A stretch of DNA of 64,000 nucleotides from Irregularibacter muris. GTDB lineage: Bacteria; Bacillota; Clostridia; Eubacteriales; Garciellaceae. Where the stretch lies: the NCBI RefSeq assembly GCF_024622505.1, contig NZ_JANKAS010000007.1:1-64000 (forward strand), in the 5' to 3' direction. Numbering within the stretch: the stretch's first letter is position 1; each line of letters opens with the position of its first letter. Both the position numbers and the translations under genes were made by a program. Below the pieces are notes generated by a model. The model was given only the letters and a program-made list of their open reading frames with translations, ran no database searches and was not told the origin of the DNA. Positions 60,960 to 64,000 of the stretch are shown here, one piece after another.

Positions 60960-63785
60960 ATGGCAAAGGATAAAATTATTATACATGGAGCTAAGGAAAA
61001 CAACCTAAAGAACATTCATTTAGAAATCCCTAGGGATAAGTTTATCGTCCTTACTGGATTAAGTGGGTCGGGAAAGTCCTCCTTGGCCTTTGATACTCTT
61101 TATGCAGAAGGACAAAGAAGATATGTAGAGTCTTTGTCAGCCTATGCAAGACAATTTTTAGGACAAATGGATAAACCAGATGTAGATTATATAGAAGGTC
61201 TTTCCCCTGCCATATCCATTGACCAAAAAACCACCAGTAAGAACCCCCGTTCCACAGTAGGTACCGTAACAGAGATCTATGATTATTTAAGACTTTTATA
61301 TGCAAGAATAGGTACTCCTCATTGTCCGAAATGTGGAAAAGAAATTACTAAACAAACCATAGATCAAATGGTGGACCAAATCATGGATTTAGAAGAGGGA
61401 AGTCGTATTCAAATCCTCGCCCCTGTAGTTTCAGGACGAAAGGGTCAACATATAAAGCTTTTGGATCAAATTAGAAAAGATGGATTTGTAAGAGTTAGGG
61501 TAGACGGAGAAATAAGAGATCTTGGAGAAGAGATATCTCTAGAGAAAAATAAAAAACACTCTATTGAAGTTGTGGTGGACAGGTTAAAAATAAAGGAAGG
61601 CATTCAAAAAAGACTTACCGATTCCATAGAAACCGTAATGGAGTTAAGTCATGGAATATTATTGGTAGATGTCATAGGGCAAGACACTTTGATGTTTAGT
61701 CAAAATTTTGCCTGTATTGATTGTGGCATTGGTTTAGAAGAATTAGCACCTAGGAATTTCTCCTTTAATAGTCCCTTTGGGAAATGCCCTACCTGTGATG
61801 GTTTAGGAACTTTATTGAATATCGATCCTAACTTAATTATCCCTGACCCTTCGAAAAGTATTGCAGAGGGGGGACTTGCCCCTTGGGAACACCTGAAGGA
61901 AGATTCTTGGTATTATAGTCTTTTAAAGGCTATCTCCAAGCATTATGGTTTTCGCTTGGATACTCCCATTGGACAATTAGAGGATAAAATTGTCGATATT
62001 ATTCTCTATGGAAGCCAAGGAGAAAAAATAACAGTAGATTATTTAAAAGAAGGACGCAGGGGACAGTACATGATCTCCTATGAGGGCATTATCAATAATC
62101 TAGAACGTAGGTACAAAGAGACAAATTCTAGTTTTATGCGAGAGAATATTGAAAGATATATGGGAATGAATCCTTGTGCTACTTGTAAGGGGAAAAGATT
62201 AAGAAAGGAAAGCCTTGCCGTCACCATAAATGGTCAAAATATAGCCCAAGTAACCGATTATGCTATTCATGAGGCCTTAGAATTTTTTAAATCCTTAGAA
62301 CTTACAGAGAAACAACAAATTATTGCTGCTCAGGTTTTAAAAGAAATTCATGCTAGACTACAATTCTTGGTAGATGTAGGCTTAGATTATCTTACCCTTT
62401 CTAGGGCTACAGGAACCCTATCAGGGGGAGAGGCCCAAAGAATTAGATTAGCGACTCAAATAGGTTCGGGGTTGGTGGGTGTAATCTATATTCTAGATGA
62501 GCCCAGTATAGGACTTCATCAAAGGGATAATGAAAGATTGTTGACTACCTTAAGAAATCTTACAGACTTAGGAAATACTTTAATTGTAGTAGAGCATGAT
62601 GAAGACACCATGTTTGTAGCCGATCATATTGTGGATATTGGGCCAGGAGCTGGAGCCCATGGAGGCTATGTCATAGCGGAAGGTACAGCCCAGGATATTA
62701 TGAAAAATAAAGACTCCATCACCGGTCAATATTTAAGTGGAGAAAAATTTATTCCTGTACCCCAGGAAAGAAGAAAACCTAATGGAAAAAACATTGAAAT
62801 AAAGGGTGCTAAGGAAAATAATTTAAAGAATATTGATATAAAATTCCCCTTGGGAGTATTTACCTGTGTGACGGGAGTATCTGGTTCAGGAAAGAGTACG
62901 TTGGTCAATGACATTCTCTATAGAGGAATTTCTCAAAGTCTTAACCGTGCCAAAACCCGTCCAGGAGATCACGAAAAAATAAAGGGAATGGAATACATTG
63001 ATAAAATCATTAATATTGATCAATCCCCTATTGGGCGAACTCCTCGTTCTAATCCGGCCACTTATACGGGAGTCTTTGATCTCATTCGAGATGTTTTTTC
63101 CCAGACTCCTGAGGCCAAGACTAGAGGCTATAAAAAAGGCCGTTTTAGCTTTAATGTTAAAGGAGGACGTTGTGAAGCCTGTAGTGGGGATGGAATTATT
63201 AAGATAGAAATGCAGTTTTTGGCGGATGTTTATGTCCCCTGTGAAGTTTGTAAAGGAAAAAGATACAATAGAGAGACCCTAGAGGTAAAATACAAAGGGA
63301 AAAATATAGCAGATATCTTAAACATGACTGTGGAGGAAGCCTTAGAATTTTTTGAAAATATTCCTTCCATTCAGAGAAAGATTCAAACCCTATATGATGT
63401 GGGATTGTCCTATATAAAGTTGGGTCAGCCCTCAACTGATCTTTCTGGGGGAGAAGCCCAAAGGGTGAAATTGGCCACAGAATTAAGTAAGAGAAGTACA
63501 GGAAAGACTTTATATATTCTAGATGAACCCACCACCGGTCTTCATTTTGCAGATGTGCATAAGCTTACAGGCTTATTAGATAGATTGGCAGAAGGGGGAA
63601 ATAGCATTGTCATTATAGAGCATAACCTAGATGTTATTAAGAGAGCGGATCATATCATAGACTTAGGTCCTGAAGGAGGACATCGGGGGGGAACCATTAT
63701 AGCCCAGGGAACTCCTGAGGAAGTTGCTGAAAATGAAAACTCCTTTACAGGAAGGTTTTTAAAAAAGGTATTGTACAAAAACTAA
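60960..63785 (+). CDS. uvrA: Excinuclease ABC subunit A
   Basis: Damage-recognition ATPase of 941 aa with two ABC-type modules. First module: [14 protein letters not shown] near residue 32 and zinc-binding CPKCGKEI; signature [11 protein letters not shown]. Second module: [10 protein letters not shown] near residue 643, the zinc finger CEACSGDG...CEVCKGKR, and signature [12 protein letters not shown] with LDEPTTGLH. Forms UvrA2B with the preceding product. AGTGGGAGTG precedes the ATG. Confidence 0.98.
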   Translation: MAKDKIIIHGAKENNLKNIHLEIPRDKFIVLTGLSGSGKSSLAFDTLYAEGQRRYVESLSAYARQFLGQMDKPDVDYIEGLSPAISIDQKTTSKNPRSTVGTVTEIYDYLRLLYARIGTPHCPKCGKEITKQTIDQMVDQIMDLEEGSRIQILAPVVSGRKGQHIKLLDQIRKDGFVRVRVDGEIRDLGEEISLEKNKKHSIEVVVDRLKIKEGIQKRLTDSIETVMELSHGILLVDVIGQDTLMFSQNFACIDCGIGLEELAPRNFSFNSPFGKCPTCDGLGTLLNIDPNLIIPDPSKSIAEGGLAPWEHLKEDSWYYSLLKAISKHYGFRLDTPIGQLEDKIVDIILYGSQGEKITVDYLKEGRRGQYMISYEGIINNLERRYKETNSSFMRENIERYMGMNPCATCKGKRLRKESLAVTINGQNIAQVTDYAIHEALEFFKSLELTEKQQIIAAQVLKEIHARLQFLVDVGLDYLTLSRATGTLSGGEAQRIRLATQIGSGLVGVIYILDEPSIGLHQRDNERLLTTLRNLTDLGNTLIVVEHDEDTMFVADHIVDIGPGAGAHGGYVIAEGTAQDIMKNKDSITGQYLSGEKFIPVPQERRKPNGKNIEIKGAKENNLKNIDIKFPLGVFTCVTGVSGSGKSTLVNDILYRGISQSLNRAKTRPGDHEKIKGMEYIDKIINIDQSPIGRTPRSNPATYTGVFDLIRDVFSQTPEAKTRGYKKGRFSFNVKGGRCEACSGDGIIKIEMQFLADVYVPCEVCKGKRYNRETLEVKYKGKNIADILNMTVEEALEFFENIPSIQRKIQTLYDVGLSYIKLGQPSTDLSGGEAQRVKLATELSKRSTGKTLYILDEPTTGLHFADVHKLTGLLDRLAEGGNSIVIIEHNLDVIKRADHIIDLGPEGGHRGGTIIAQGTPEEVAENENSFTGRFLKKVLYKN

Positions 63786-63822
63786 AAGGTCATGATGTAT
63801 TCTTATAGAAAGCATTCTCAAT

Positions 63823-63855
63823 AAAGTACCCTTTCATGAAAGGGTACTTTTTATT
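63823..63855 (+). terminator. Palindromic terminator after uvrA
   Basis: A 28-bp perfect palindrome (63823-63850, 14-base arms, centre TCATGA) is followed by further T residues. Confidence 0.88.
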
Positions 63856-63956
63856 ATAATCAAAAGTTATGACGTCATTCTTTTTTGGTATTATACAAAA
63901 TTAAGCCTCTATTATATGATTATTCTAGAGATGTAGTATAGTGAAGGAGTATAACA

Positions 63957-64000
63957 ATGGAAAAAATACCGGAGAAAATTTTAGAGCAGTTAAGAGAGTT
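63957..64000 (+). CDS. Start of a gene running off the window, probably uvrC
   Basis: ATG 63957 follows GAAGGAGT (63943-63950). The 14 complete codons visible give MEKIPEKILEQLRE, similar in kind to the start of UvrC proteins, and uvrC commonly lies near uvrBA in Clostridia. Too short to be certain. Confidence 0.5.
   Translation, partial: MEKIPEKILEQLRE

Overview
The window looks like chromosome of a low-GC, Gram-positive anaerobe of the Clostridia (Alkaliphilus/Clostridium-like; the exact genus cannot be read from the sequence). Signs are the AT-rich base use, strong AGGAGG-type ribosome sites with frequent TTG/GTG starts, a split two-subunit transketolase, a Lon-like protease of the clostridial type, sigma-54/PTS regulators of the LevR class, and a glycyl radical enzyme with its radical-SAM activase. 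No rRNA, tRNA, CRISPR array, intact IS element or phage gene was seen.

Left flank (1-12982), housekeeping: a YitT-family membrane protein whose natural start appears frameshifted in an A9 tract, both transketolase subunits, a LysM/peptidoglycan-binding membrane protein, a Lon-like AAA protease, 5-formyltetrahydrofolate cyclo-ligase (minus strand), then a cell-envelope block: ftsE-ftsX, a coiled-coil M23 hydrolase activator, an S41 carboxy-terminal protease and a MinJ-like multi-pass PDZ protein. Right flank (58841-64000): uvrB-uvrA and the first codons of a following gene (probably uvrC), behind a consensus promoter with a LexA-box-like site. In Bacillus subtilis ftsEX, ctpB, minJ and uvrBA are close neighbours, so the 46 kb between them here looks like an accessory insertion. 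A 120-bp element with 10-bp terminal inverted repeats sits exactly at its left edge.

The accessory region (about 13.1-58.4 kb) starts with a MATE transporter and is then almost wholly PTS carbohydrate metabolism: five PTS permeases in about 30 kb and five dedicated regulators. Module I: LevR-type regulator, then sugar-phosphate isomerase-like protein, KDPG-aldolase-like protein, fructose-type EIIA/EIIB/EIIC, hexitol-phosphate dehydrogenase-like protein, PHP hydrolase. Module II: class II aldolase, short triosephosphate isomerase, YjbQ, MtlR/LicR-type activator, galactitol-type EIIA/EIIB/EIIC, ribulose-phosphate-epimerase-like protein. Module III: fructose-type EIIABC divergent from a GntR/UTRA regulator. 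Module IV: LevR-type regulator, mannose-type EIIA/B/C/D, 2-hydroxyacid dehydrogenase, DapA-family aldolase. Module V: LevR-type regulator, galactitol-type EIIA/B/C, zinc alcohol dehydrogenase, class I mannose-6-P isomerase with an extra N-terminal domain, cupin glucose-6-P isomerase, mannitol-1-P dehydrogenase. Module VI: an uncharacterised glycyl radical enzyme with a GCGE active-site loop, its activase, a Gfo/Idh/MocA oxidoreductase and a HAD phosphatase.

The most distinctive observation is regulatory. Each of the three LevR-type regulators is followed directly by a good -24/-12 (sigma-54) promoter with exactly 10 bp between GG and GC. In two cases (17791-17805 and 45834-45849) this promoter is built from the 3' arm and T-tract of the regulator's own terminator hairpin. 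The first and third regulators also have an N-terminal helix-turn-helix region that resembles the C-terminal DNA-binding region of sigma-54 itself, and they end in an EIIA domain instead of the second PRD seen in the middle one. The substrates of all six modules are unassigned.
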